64,000 bases of DNA from Siphonodentalium dalli. Lineage: Eukaryota > Mollusca > Scaphopoda > Gadilida > Siphonodentaliidae. This document shows, one piece after another, positions 23,881-35,255 of the stretch. Position 1 is the stretch's first letter, and each line of letters begins with the position of its first letter. The DNA is taken from contig CP136061.1 in assembly GCA_032622095.1 (NCBI GenBank), forward strand, positions 121,596,754 to 121,660,753, read 5' to 3'. Both the position numbers and the translations under genes were made by a program. The notes beneath the pieces are model-generated. The model was not told where the DNA came from. It saw nothing but the letters and a program-made list of their open reading frames with translations, and made no database searches.

Positions 23881-24111
23881 ATGCTAATTTTCACGATTTA
23901 AGATCTCACTTTCTAACCTATATAAACTGTTTTACACACGTCACCAGCTGTAAAATAATAAAAAAAAAACACTGTGGCTGGACCTCAAACGTTGACATAT
24001 AGTTTAATACCAGTGAGATACAAAGATTTAATATTATGGCGAAAATCACCTTCTCTGTGTACACATGCATGTACTTACACGCCGGTATCGGTGTCCAGTG
24101 TGCTATCCACA

Positions 24112-24166
24112 TCTGGGGCCTGTACTATAGATTTTCAATAGCCGTGTTTGAACACGTGGACAACGT
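24112..24166 (+). repeat. 55-bp repeat, copy 2 (partner 21846-21900)
   Basis: See the first copy for the shared peptide and E-box. This copy sits 180 bp left of the large foldback element. Confidence 0.75.
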
Positions 24167-24778
24167 GTCGAATACTATGGATACGGTAATTTACAAGTGT
24201 GTGCGATTCCCCGTAATTTACAAGAGCAGACAAAATCCAGTACTATGGATCTCCGTTTGCTGCCCGTGGAGGCGAACGCTTGATAATGGGTAAAGGGAAC
24301 TTACTCTAATATTATACATTAATGGATATAGTAATGCCTATATTAGTCTGGTCGATAAAAGGTTTGACCTAGAAAACATTTGGACTAAGTTGGTTTGTAT
24401 AACATTTTGAAGAGGAATATATACTCTATAACATATCCAAAATCCGCTAAAATCCGCTCTGAGCATTTTTTGTAATTCAAGATGGCGTCCAAGATGGCTG
24501 CCATTTTCCTATTAGTCAGCTTGATGCAATTATAGAGAGAACATCTTGTCATAGGTATACACATGTATACATTTTTGTGAAGCTAAGACATAACTCCACC
24601 TTTATGTGCCAAAATTGGAACTCCCCGTCCAAGATGGCCGCCAAAATGGCGACCTGCAATGGATTTTTTACGTTTTTTACTAATATCTTTAAGATAAGTT
24701 TCTGTGGTTTGGAACTGGTTAAGAACTGTGACTTTATTTTGTATTTATCATGTTAACTGACCATTGGAGAAATGAAAT

Positions 24779-25207
24779 ATGCTGTTTGTGGGATCAACAC
24801 CCCTTCCGATCACTCAAAAATTCGATTTTACAAAACACGGTATAACATTTCACAAAAGATCCCAATTGGGATTCTACTCATATTTCACCAATAAGTGTGA
24901 AGAACTGTGCAATGTAAGTGATGCATTCTATATCTTATTGATATTCGAACTCAACGGTACCAAAATTGTCACTTTGGCTCAAAATGGCTGTCAAAATGGC
25001 TGCCAAAATGGCCGCCAAAATATGGAAAATGGTAATTATTATCCCAGCGTGCCATGCAACCGCTTACAAGTTGTGGTGATGCACACAATTGACCATTCTG
25101 TATTATATGGCTTGACTACTAACATTTATCATGCACCTTGGGTATTTGTTACTATTTTAACCACTGAAATTACCAGAATAATTCGAAATTTTCTGTCACA
25201 AACCTGA
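24779..25207 (+). CDS. Unrecognised reading frame in left arm, conserved in the right arm
   Basis: A 142-codon ATG frame within the left arm. The inverted arm retains a 116-codon version (28222-27872, minus) aligned over its entire length with about 85 percent amino-acid identity, and it shares FDFTK.GITFHKRS and FELNGTKIVTLAQNG. The middle has short NGCQNGRQN repeats, produced by the ATGGCCGCCAAA-like DNA repeats. No domain, signal or catalytic motif is recognised. It could be a real element-encoded peptide or an accident of two young arms. No promoter or splice signals support it. Confidence 0.25.
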   Translation: MLFVGSTPLPITQKFDFTKHGITFHKRSQLGFYSYFTNKCEELCNVSDAFYILLIFELNGTKIVTLAQNGCQNGCQNGRQNMENGNYYPSVPCNRLQVVVMHTIDHSVLYGLTTNIYHAPWVFVTILTTEITRIIRNFLSQT

Positions 25208-25689
25208 TATCAAAATCGGCAAAAAATCGCTTTTCACGTTTCCGCCATTTTTTAAAAGTATAAATGGAACTATGATTGGTATCAAAGATGTTTATTGTTT
25301 TGATATGTGTTAGATGTGTCACACTGAGGTGTTTTAGACAAAATTACTCAAGATGGCTTCCAAAATGGCAACCAAATTTGGTAAACATTATTATATACAT
25401 ATAAATATGTGTATATACGTGGTGTATATGTATACAGTCTCAATTGTGACTCACATGCTACTTAATCAACTAAGTGTTCTATTCTGGTTGTCCCGGTACC
25501 CTACGAGGCATGACAAGTTCATTTTGAGTAATGCAATATGTATTTTGCCAAAAACTTCCTTGTTTTTGAACGGAAATGGGCAGAATGTTGAAACGGAACT
25601 GACAGGGATCATAATATGTGGCTTTTCTGGCCCATTAGCATCAACATTGATCAACTTAATACAGTGTGTATGTCTGTTGACTGTATGGT

Positions 25690-27235
25690 CATAGGCGAGG
25701 TGAGTATGTATACATGGATTTATTGTATTAATGAATGAGGTGAATATTTATACAATGTGTGACTATATGGTCATGGATGGAGTGTCCATAGTGAGATGTA
25801 TAGGTATATAAGGAATCATGTGTGAGGTGAACGTGTTTACAGTGGGTGGCTGTCTGGTCATTGAAGTGGTGTATGGACATACTGAGAGCAGCTACAATGT
25901 CCTGTGTGTATATCTGTAGTGACCGTGTTGTCGGGGGTGGGCTGTACATGTGTACATTTGGTGGCTGTATTGTCATTGGTGGGTGTATATGTATACATTT
26001 GTTGGATGTATGGTAATGGATGGGTATATGGATAAATAGGGTGTGGCTGTATGGTTATGTGCAATGTGTATAGGTGTACATGGAATGACTGCACGGTAAT
26101 TGTTGAAGTGTATATGCATACATGGAGTACACTTTGGTGGCCATTGCTGGCTAGTGTAAATAGAGAGTGGCATCGTGGTGATGAGTGGGATGTATATGTT
26201 TATATGTAGGGCCTATTGTATTGTCATTGGTGGTGTGTACAAGTATACAGTGAATAGCTGAATGCTCATGGGGTGTATAAGTATACAGCGAGTGGCTGAA
26301 TTGTCTGAACTCTGAAGTGTAGGATTGGCCGTGTGAGGGGTATTGGTATATCTAGAAGGGTCATTGATAAGGTATATATACACCTGGAGTGATGATGTGG
26401 TCATGTGTGAGGTGTATATGTATATCGTGAGTGACTAGATGGCCATGGCACGGCCAATATGTATATAGGGATTGACCGTATGGCAAAATTAATGGTGGGG
26501 TGAATTTATATACAAGGAGTGACTATGATCACGAATGTGGTTTATGCGTATACAGCGAGAGGCTTAATTGTCATGGGTCAGGTGTATATGCAAGTCTGGA
26601 GTGTATGAATGGCCGTGTGCGCGGTACGGGACATTGATATATCTAGAATGGCTGTAGGGCCGTTTTGGTGAGGTATATATGTATATACCTGGAGTGATTC
26701 TGTGGTTTTGGGTTGGGTGTATATGTATATATTGAGTGGCTATATGGCCACGGGTGTCGCAGATATGTATATATACAGGGATTGAGTATGTATGACCACT
26801 GGTGAGGCAAATAGGTGTACAAGAAGTGATGTATGATCATGGATGTAGCGAACAGGTATAACAGGAGTGACTGTATGGTCATCGGTGGGGTGTATATGCA
26901 TATCTTTAGTGGCTATATAACTATGCATGTGGCAAATAAATATACATGGAGTGACTGTATGGCCTATGGTGGGTCGAATATGTATACAAGAGGTTACTGT
27001 ATATGTATACAGGTTGTGTGAGGTGTAGGAGTATAACTGGTGTGGATGCATGGTTATTCACGGCTATAGGGCCATGCGTTGGTGTATGAGTAAACCCAAG
27101 TGTGGCTGTATGGTAATGGGTGAGGTGTATGTCTATACAGCGAGTGGCACATGACCATTTATGTGGTATTCATGTATATATGGAGTGACTGCATGCTCAT
27201 GTGTGATTTGTACTGGTGCACATTTGGGTTACTAT
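25690..27235 (+). repeat. Degenerate minisatellite, period about 40-45 bp
   Basis: Repeats of the pattern GAGTGACTGTATGGTCATG, then a GGTGAGGTGTATATGTATACA-like part, with many substitutions and length changes. Roughly 35 units. The minus-strand reading frames rich in His, Thr and Tyr here are products of the repeat. Confidence 0.75.
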
Positions 27236-27871
27236 CGCTTTTCACAATAACTCAAGGATATGTTAATCGATAGAGGTAATATCAGAGTGTTCTCCACATG
27301 AATTGCGTTTTGTATGCAATGTGACGAAAACGGTTTACCTGACAATAGTTAATAAGTTAATAAATTTTGATGCTAATGGGCCAGAGTAGCCACATAATAT
27401 GATCCCTTTCAGTTCAGTTTCAACGTTCTGTCCGTTTCCGTTAAAAAACATGGACATAATCCCAAAAGAGGTGTTCGGCAAAATCCATACTGCATCCCAT
27501 AAAATGAATTTGTCGTGCCTCATAATGTGCTGGGACAAACAGAATATAAGATTTAGTTGTCAGTTGATTAAGTAGCATGTTTAATAACCAAGTGAGTCAC
27601 AATTTGCTACCATTTCGGAACACCAGACAATAATGTTCGGAATATAAATTTTTACCAAATTTGGTTGCCATTTTTCAAGTCATCTTGAGTAATATTGACA
27701 CATTTAAGGCATATCAAAATAAAAACAATCTTTGATACCAAAGATAGTTCAATTTTACATGAAAAAAATGGTCCAAACATGAAAAGTTATTTTTTGCCGA
27801 GTTTGATGCTGTTTGTGGTAGAAAAATCCCATAATTCTTGTAATTTCAGAATAGTAAATAGTAAAAATTAA

Positions 27872-28222
27872 TCAAGGTGCATAATAGATGCTGGTTTTCA
27901 ATGTATATAAGACAGAATAGTCAATTGTGTGCATCACCACAACTTGTAAGCGGTTGCATGGCACGCTGTGATAATAATTATCATTTTCCATATTTTGGCG
28001 GCCATTTTGACAGCCATTTTGAGCCAAAGTGACAATTTTGGTACCATTGAGTTCGAATATCAATAAGATATAGACTGCATTACTTACATTGCACAGTTCG
28101 TCCCACTTCTTGGTGAAATATGAGTAGAATCCCAATGGGGATCTTTTGTGAAATGTTATACCGCGTTTTGTAAAATCGAATTTTTTAGTGATCGAAAGGG
28201 GTGTGGACCTCATGAAGAGCAT
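27872..28222 (-). CDS. Right-arm counterpart of the foldback reading frame
   Basis: 116 codons from ATG, homologous to the left-arm frame but with an earlier stop near the position equivalent to YHAP. Substitutions between the arms are scattered. No indel breaks the frame in the shared ~115 codons, which is mildly suggestive of past constraint. Confidence 0.25.
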   Translation of the reverse strand: MLFMRSTPLSITKKFDFTKRGITFHKRSPLGFYSYFTKKWDELCNVSNAVYILLIFELNGTKIVTLAQNGCQNGRQNMENDNYYHSVPCNRLQVVVMHTIDYSVLYTLKTSIYYAP

Positions 28223-29244
28223 ATTTCATTGCTCCAATGGTCAGTTAACATGATAAATACAAAATAAAGTCGCAATTCTGAACCAGTTCCAAACCACAGA
28301 AACTTATCTCAAAGATATTAGTGAAAAACGTAAAAATTCCACTTCCGGTCGCCATTTTGGCGGCCATCTTGGACGGGGAGTTCCAATTTTGGCACATAAA
28401 GGTGGAATTGTGTCTTAGCTTCATAAAAATGTATACATGTGTATACCTATGACAAGATGTTCTCACTATAATTGCATCAATCTGACTTATAGGAAAATAG
28501 CAGCCATCTTGGACGCCATCTTGAATTACAAAAAATGCTCAAAGCGGATTTTTGCGGATTTTGGATATGTTATAGAGGAGAGCTTCCTCTTTAAAATGGT
28601 ATAAAAACCAACTTAGTCCGAATTTTTTCTAGGTTGACCCTAAATTTTATCGACCAGACTAGTATGCATGGTGTTGTGAACGGTTTGAATTGTGAAGAGG
28701 TCAGATTCGCTCTTTTATGTGAATAACAATTGGACCCACACATGTTCAATTGTTTATTTATCTTCTCTCATGAATACAACATGAGTAATGAGACATTGAA
28801 CATATTTACATGATATATAGTTATATACAGTACATACATGGGGAATACTGATATACTCTACGCTAAGTACGGTACGCTTAAAATGTTCTCTCGGTTTTGT
28901 TGATAATTTGAAGTATATGCACAAGTCACATTGATTAATGTACCTGTACTCCGGTATCAATGATTCGGTATATATGGTTAGATTTCTTGAAAGTATATAT
29001 ATTGACCAAAACCAATTTAGTGCAAGTGCCACGCCGTGTTATTAAAACTGAAACCATGGACATTGAATGACGTAGTACGTAATTTTCATATCAAGATATA
29101 ATAGCAACATTGTGTGCGCATTGTCAGCCGTCATCACAAAGCATAAATTAATGGGAGCAATTTATAGTGACACCAGAAGCTGATTAGATTGTACGCATGA
29201 TCCCAGTAATATGAAGTGTTGATGGTAGATATCAACTTTTAATG

Positions 29245-29360
29245 GAGCTTTTAAATCAACTTTTAGTGGAGGAATATTTTAACGTTTTGAATTCAGGCTA
29301 GCCTGACAAAAAAATTCCAATGGTCATTTTTACGAAGAGGGTCCATGCTTTAGTTTCCCA
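29245..29360 (+). repeat. Dispersed repeat, copy 2
   Basis: This is the plus-strand partner of 14893-15045, about 75-80 percent identical by eye. No coding content was recognised. Confidence 0.7.
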
Positions 29361-30519
29361 AAGACGATATATGGAATAAATGCATATAACACTCATCTTC
29401 TTTTGAACATACAGTGAATACTTAAAATTACATGTATCTCAATTATCCAAGTATATTACATCGAACTCGGTAATTACTATCAACGACAATGACGGTCATT
29501 TTTAGTAAGCACAAATATGTTAGCCACCATCAAGACATTGTACAAGTACTAAGAAAACTATAGCTGTTCTATCTGTACATGTAATATAATAACAAATAAA
29601 TGATTTGCATAGCGATAATTCACTAAAATCTTTAAACAAATTCAAAGACTCATATCCAGCCCAGTGTTTTTTGCATTAGACACTATTAGACATAATGAGT
29701 ATATGTGGTAATATAGAGGCATGCATATACTCTTTCTCGTCCATAATCGGAAATAAACAGCTCCCTGGAATGCTGCGTTTCCCTCCCATTGGAATGGTAT
29801 AGGAGCTAAAGAAAAATTATGTGCTATACAAGTAGTTCAGGGACGGTCCATTAAGAGGCAATATAAGGAATTAAACATCACTGAAGGGTTGTTTGATAAG
29901 CAATAACACCACAGACACTATAATTAGTAGCTCCGAACATCTTTTTAAGTTATGCAACATATTCTGTATTCACTCGATTCCACAAAAAATAGGAAACAAA
30001 TCAGCGCATACTCGGGGAATATAAAAATATCTGTTGCATAGTTCATATATCTAGTATTTCATGATGTTAATAATATAGATGTGGTTAGAAAGACCGGATT
30101 TTTCTAACAGAACAGGGTCCCAGTTGTGCATATCAGATGAAACAATTAATTTTCACACTGTATTTTCAAACAAACCCTTGTATTCAAAGACTTGCATTAC
30201 ATTTACAAAACACCTTTTCGGCCTATGTTTAGTTTTTAAAACTTCTCTGGCCTTGTCAGCAAAAAACAATATTACATATATATAACATAGTTGGTTAAAA
30301 ACTTCAAAACTTATATGCAGAATACCCAAAAAGAACTAACCCTCCCCAAAATACTGAATACATGTATTTCATTTCGATTACTTTTTGTTGCCTCGTTATT
30401 AGGCTATTTACAGACAGACTAGGAGACCAGTTTCTGTTTGATAATGATTCGGACGTACTTTCTGACCAGGAATTCATTGGTTCAGCACATTTTGTTATCA
30501 AAGGGGTTATGGTCTTATG

Positions 30520-30551
30520 TTAGGGGCCAGAACTTAAATGCTGGCCCCTAA
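30520..30551. other. Perfect 11-bp hairpin
   Basis: TTAGGGGCCAG, a 10-base loop, then CTGGCCCCTAA. The GC-rich stem is conspicuous in AT-rich surroundings. No function is assigned. Confidence 0.8.
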
Positions 30552-33163
30552 TTGAAACTTACTTTGATATTTCTACATGGTAACCACACACAGGCATCAT
30601 TTCTATTATTTACTATAGCATTATGGAATGGGATTTCCCATCAAGGAGCACATTGTCCCCAATAATCACAAAATTATCGACTGCAAAATTGCCAAAATTT
30701 GCCATTTATGAATAGTACAGAATAGTTTATACTTGTCGAAACAGTATTGCTCGTCTGTGCCAGCTCTGTAGTGTGACTTTGGTGTGGGGTAGTTTAAGTG
30801 TCATTTAGACTCTAAAACATAGATAAATAGATAGCAACCACACAGTCTGTGGGTATCTTGATGAGATCTCAATTTGACAATGTTGACGTTTTATTGCTAC
30901 AATTTAATAAAACCAACGTATAACCTAGAGAAAACTACTTTCCTTATCCAAATTCACCCGTATGTGCTTTATGAGAGCTTGTCCACTTGTATATTCAGCT
31001 TAAGCTAATTTCGGATGATAGCAACCCATGTTACCACCATCAATTTAGCCATTCTAAATATTCGTTGTAACTCAAAACATTAAATGGCATACAACAAACC
31101 ACATAACCTACCAACTTTTCAACAAACCAAGGACCGTGCCTCGGTTGAGTGTTGATATTGGCGACATCTTTACTCTGTTTGCTACCTTGTGTTTCATCGA
31201 TCAGTACTGCATTTAAAATAAGCCACATGGGAACTTTATTTTGAAATATATGAGTATAACTGCAAAAAAAAATCAACAAAACACCGATGTTTCATTTCCA
31301 AAGCCTTAACATGACAGGAAAGGAAAACCCCATAATATCTTCCGCCCAAAATTATGTATAGTGGGAATTGTCGGCATTCTTTATACAACTATCGGTATCT
31401 AAGATTCAGCATTAGCCATGGATAAAACGATCAGGCAGGGAGATCAATGATATGAGATTATAAAGACACCACTCCAGTCTACATATGAACAACAAAACGA
31501 AAGTGAGTGACCCAAAAGGTCACATAATATAGTAGATGTATTATCCTAGTTCATCATTTTAGTAGTTATAATAACGTCCTGTGTTATATACGAGTCGCGG
31601 TTACTAGCACACGGGACAGTTACGCCATTCACACGATAATTTGATAAATACTTTACTGCCACATTAGCTCCTGGAAACAAAAGCTTCTGCGGGCAGTGAA
31701 AATGCAACCAAACGTTGCGCGTTTTATCAGCCCCGCAAACAACTGAGAATGCAGTTGATATGAGCTTTTATGTGAATTATAAGTTCTTCTGCTATTACTA
31801 GTAGGGGCCAGTCATATAGGCGGATACTGCAACGTGACGTGGAACACTTCGCGCGGGTCAACCGGGAATAGAGAATACAATGGCGGAATCATTGTTTTTT
31901 CGCCGATAAAGTTGTCCCGAATTAAGGACTAAATATTGATGCGTAATTCAGACATTATGTTCTCTAATATGATACGATTGCTCTGGTTGGTATTGTTGTT
32001 AATATAAATTCAATGCTACATTCTCGCAGTGGGAATGGTGCATGCGTGCTGACTTATCATGCGGATTGTTTCCACTGAAATTGGCACACGATATGTGTTT
32101 AGTTGTACAAGAATGGCTCTTGCTGATTTTCATGAAGTATTTGTTATACGACTGACACAGATTCCCTCCCTACGTTAGCAGTACTTCTCAAAAATGACAT
32201 TAACCTAATTTCGCTGACCTCTGAGTTTAGGAATCATGTCCAGTTCTTGTGGAACATGCTATTAGTGGTTTTGACACCACATCTGTTTCGCGGAAGACTG
32301 GACTTTAAAGTGTGCACATCAATAGCCAGAATCACAAGTTGGTGTTTGTCTTTCCTGTTAGTTCGCACACGCACGGCTGTCGAAGAAGCAGACGAGAGAA
32401 TTTCGTTATATCCATATGGTGCTAAATACTTTGGATCTCTGAATTATTCTTGCGAGTTTGCCAGTTTCTTACTGGGGGCTTGTTGTTTCCTGGTGCACTG
32501 GAGCGACATCTCAGTGAAATAGTATGTGGTGCCATAAGACAGTAATAACGGCATATGCAAATGCGGCTGAAACCCGAAGGGTTTTACATACAAGTTATGA
32601 CCACTTACCTCACGGTTACATCTCCATAAAAACAGTCCACATGACAGTTAATCCTTATAATTATATACATTTAGCGAAAAAGCCACTTTTGTAAATGTAT
32701 TTAAATAGAAAAGTGCATCGTGACAAAACCAGCCCAAAATATCCCATAGCACCCTTGGCAAAAGTTAACAGGAACAATTGAAACCCGATGATTTATTAAG
32801 TCAATCCTGCGCGAATCCAAATGCGCCCAAAACATTACGCGTTCGTCTTTCCAAACCCAAATGACGTATCGATGTTGTTATGAGCTTGCAGTTATGAGCT
32901 GTTGCGCATTCACCCAGAAATAATTGCAACTAGCCACGTGGGCGCCGACCAATCGGAATGCTGGATTTAGTGATGATCACACTTAGTATGTAAATATAAC
33001 TGCATAACCTTAACCGAAACAATTAAGAGTTATCTCTTAAATACCTCTCAGCGTGTCAACAATGTAATAGCTTTTTCAATTCTCATCCCACATGTTGCTT
33101 GTTATATAGGATTCACAGCAGTGTCTTGAACTCGAGAGTTAACATGTGACAGTAGAGTTGTTT

Positions 33164-33217
33164 CAGTAATGCTAATTTTGATATATAATTTATGGACATA
33201 ACTACTTTGCTTTGTTC
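33164..33217 (+). repeat. 55-bp direct repeat, copy 1 (partner 35199-35255)
   Basis: CAGTAATGCTAATTTTGATA then AATTTATGGACATAACTACTTTG. The partner 2 kb downstream differs at a few positions. The pair brackets the LINE remnant, but the boundary relation is unclear. Confidence 0.7.
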
Positions 33218-33861
33218 AAGTCTATCACAGGACTAGTCGGATATCGATTGCTCCGTCCTTCCTATAGACATAAAACAAGCACCCGACTGTTGTGTGTTCT
33301 TACCTTTGTCCGACAGTGTGGTTTTCTTGACAATGTGAAGCCACTGTCAAGTTGTCAAATGGCAGTTCAATTTAGATTCGGTATTGCTCGACTACAAAAT
33401 ATTTAGATCCGCCGGATATAATAGCCATGTCAAACCCTCATAATAATACATATAATGTATTCTACCTGTATTCGTTATTCGCTAATTCGACAAGTTTAAT
33501 GCTGATAAGACCATATTGAAAAGACGTTTGAAACCTCTTACAATTTATTGGGTTGGTGTTGATACGTTCAATCAGTGGCAGGCTGAACGAAATCAAAATG
33601 TTTTGGCAACATCCCGAATGACTAAAATATCCATAAACAATAAACAATAAGAAAGACTGATTGGTCAAATTTTCTTCGAAAATTTTATTTTTTATTTGAA
33701 ACTTAGGGAATTGTTTTATAATTTCGGCTCTTTTTGTGAGACATTGCGTATAATAAAAGTTCCCTTTTTTCCTCAAACTAATTATAGGCTACACATAATC
33801 TCGGTACCAGTTCAAAGCTCTCGAAGACGTATGCGTAGGTTTTCAAAATAATTATGTTCCT

Positions 33862-34325
33862 CAGCTACGGAAATTGACTACCGCGAGAGACTCATTCATA
33901 ATTCATCTCAATTTGATGCCTGTTAAATTTCACCAATATCGCAGGGACATGATTGAAACATATAAAATGTTAAATAACATATATACAACGAAGAATCACA
34001 AATGGTCTTTCAAAGAGCATTATATACCGCAACGAGGGGGGGGGCAGTAAGAAGCTGCTGGTACCAGAATCCGACAAAACATGTCCGTAAATACTTTTTC
34101 ACTGAGTATCGCTGATTGCAAGAAATTACATGACCTCGTAGTGGAAGCAAATTCTTTGAAGGAATTCAAAACTAAAATTGATGCTTATTGTTAGGACATA
34201 AAATATCTATATGAATTATTATCGTTACGTTACACACCTAAATTGTTTACTGTATTATATTAACGTAAATCGGCGGGACCATAAGACGATTGACTTGCTT
34301 TGAAATAAAGATTGATTGATAATCA
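33862..34325 (+). mobile_element. LINE-type retrotransposon remnant: reverse-transcriptase ORF C-terminus and 3' end
   Basis: From 33862 the translation reads QLRKLT...LNLMPVKFHQYRRDMIETYKMLNN, the conserved segment near the C-terminus of LINE ORF2 proteins (usually L..RR.R.DMIETYK.LN). After a nine-G run (34036-34044) the frame shifts. From 34090 it continues NTFSLSIADCKKLHDLVVEA then FKTKIDAYC and a TAG at 34192, matching the usual terminal pattern (F..R....WN.LP..VV.A.S...FK..LD). The tail has AATAAA at 34304-34309 followed by ATTGATTGAT, a typical LINE 3' microsatellite end. The element is 5'-truncated and frameshifted, so dead. The clade (CR1/L2/Jockey-like) cannot be decided from this fragment. 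Confidence 0.8.
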
Positions 34326-34774
34326 ATTATAGACCGGTAGCTGACTGCTAAACCAGTGACCATATTATAACTCTCCGACCAATATTCATGTTTTATTTCA
34401 CTGAAATATGCATCCTCGGGGGAATTGCTATTGCATATATTGCTCACCTCAGATTGTTGGGGACTTTTAGTATGTCGTTCTAAAATATCTGCCTACAAAT
34501 TCTGAAGAAATCTCTTCATTTTGATTTTTCCTCTAGTTTATCTTAATGTTTCTGGACTAAAGTTGAATATCTGGATTGCCATATTCACTGATGACATTGT
34601 TTGACCGAGCAATAGCAACAAATGCAGTCCTGAAAATAAATACATATAAAGCATTTAACTAATCTCTATGATATAGATTACATATTTAATATTTATAAAT
34701 ATAAAGTATAAATATTTAATTGCTATAATAAAATTATATATTACTGGCAATTATTTGTGGATATATATTTACTC

Positions 34775-34822
34775 ATACACATGTGTACGCGCGTGTACGT
34801 ATGAATGTGCACGTGCATATGG
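34775..34822. other. Alternating purine-pyrimidine tract
   Basis: ATACACATGTGTACGCGCGT and onward to GTGCACGTGCATATG is nearly perfectly alternating, a known Z-DNA-prone composition. Confidence 0.6.
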
Positions 34823-35198
34823 TCACATATTATGTTGCCTTTGGAGTATCTGAACATTTCCAAAATATTCTTAATGAATATATAGAAGGTGTTACTGTGC
34901 GTTGGTTACGGTGATTGAATTATTGGTTCAACTTCAAAGTGTTTGGTCGATAGAAATAACATGGCTTGATGTATCTTACTCTCAAATCCTTCAATTGTTA
35001 ACGCTTTAAGATAACGTGGAATTCGTCTCGCAAATCTGCGTAACATAATGTGCACTTCCTGGAGTGTGAAATCATTAGTGCATATCCAATGTAGTTTACT
35101 TTTCCACATCACGATGGGGGCTGACTTTTAGTCCCGATGAGCGCTATCATTGGTGAGGAAACCTATAACCCCCCATAGTTGTAAAATCAACACACCGT

Positions 35199-35255
35199 CA
35201 GTAATGCCAATTTTGATATTATAATTTATGGACACAACTACTTTGTTTTGTGTTC
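35199..35255 (+). repeat. 55-bp direct repeat, copy 2
   Basis: Partner of 33164-33217; see there. Confidence 0.7.

Larger units (their letters stand above)
24344..28661. mobile_element. 4.3 kb foldback element: 1.3 kb inverted arms around a minisatellite
   Basis: The left arm 24344-25660 and right arm 27350-28661 are near-full-length inverted copies. Both outer ends read TAGTCTGGTCGATAAA. The 1.69 kb spacer is a degenerate minisatellite. The arms carry many ATGGC(C/G)GCC-type words (CCAAGATGGCCGCCAAAATG and variants). A much shortened relative sits at 61308-61830, so it is a family. No transposase is recognised. Arms this long resemble foldback-type non-autonomous DNA transposons; the class is inference. 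Confidence 0.8.
28662..33861. other. Intergenic, AT-rich, nothing gene-like recognised
   Basis: Five kilobases with reading frames under 95 codons only. The longest (32247-32522 plus, 91 codons; 31279-31040 minus, 79 codons) have no recognisable domain or good splice context. It contains the dispersed repeat at 29245 and the hairpin at 30520. Confidence 0.5.

Noticed and set aside
25728-27051. His/Thr/Tyr-rich minus-strand frames in the foldback loop
   Set aside because: Translation of the degenerate minisatellite; composition follows the DNA repeat and there is no conservation.
31880-31920. ATGGCGGAATC start in a CpG-richer patch as a gene start
   Set aside because: The frame stops after nine codons and no donor is close by.
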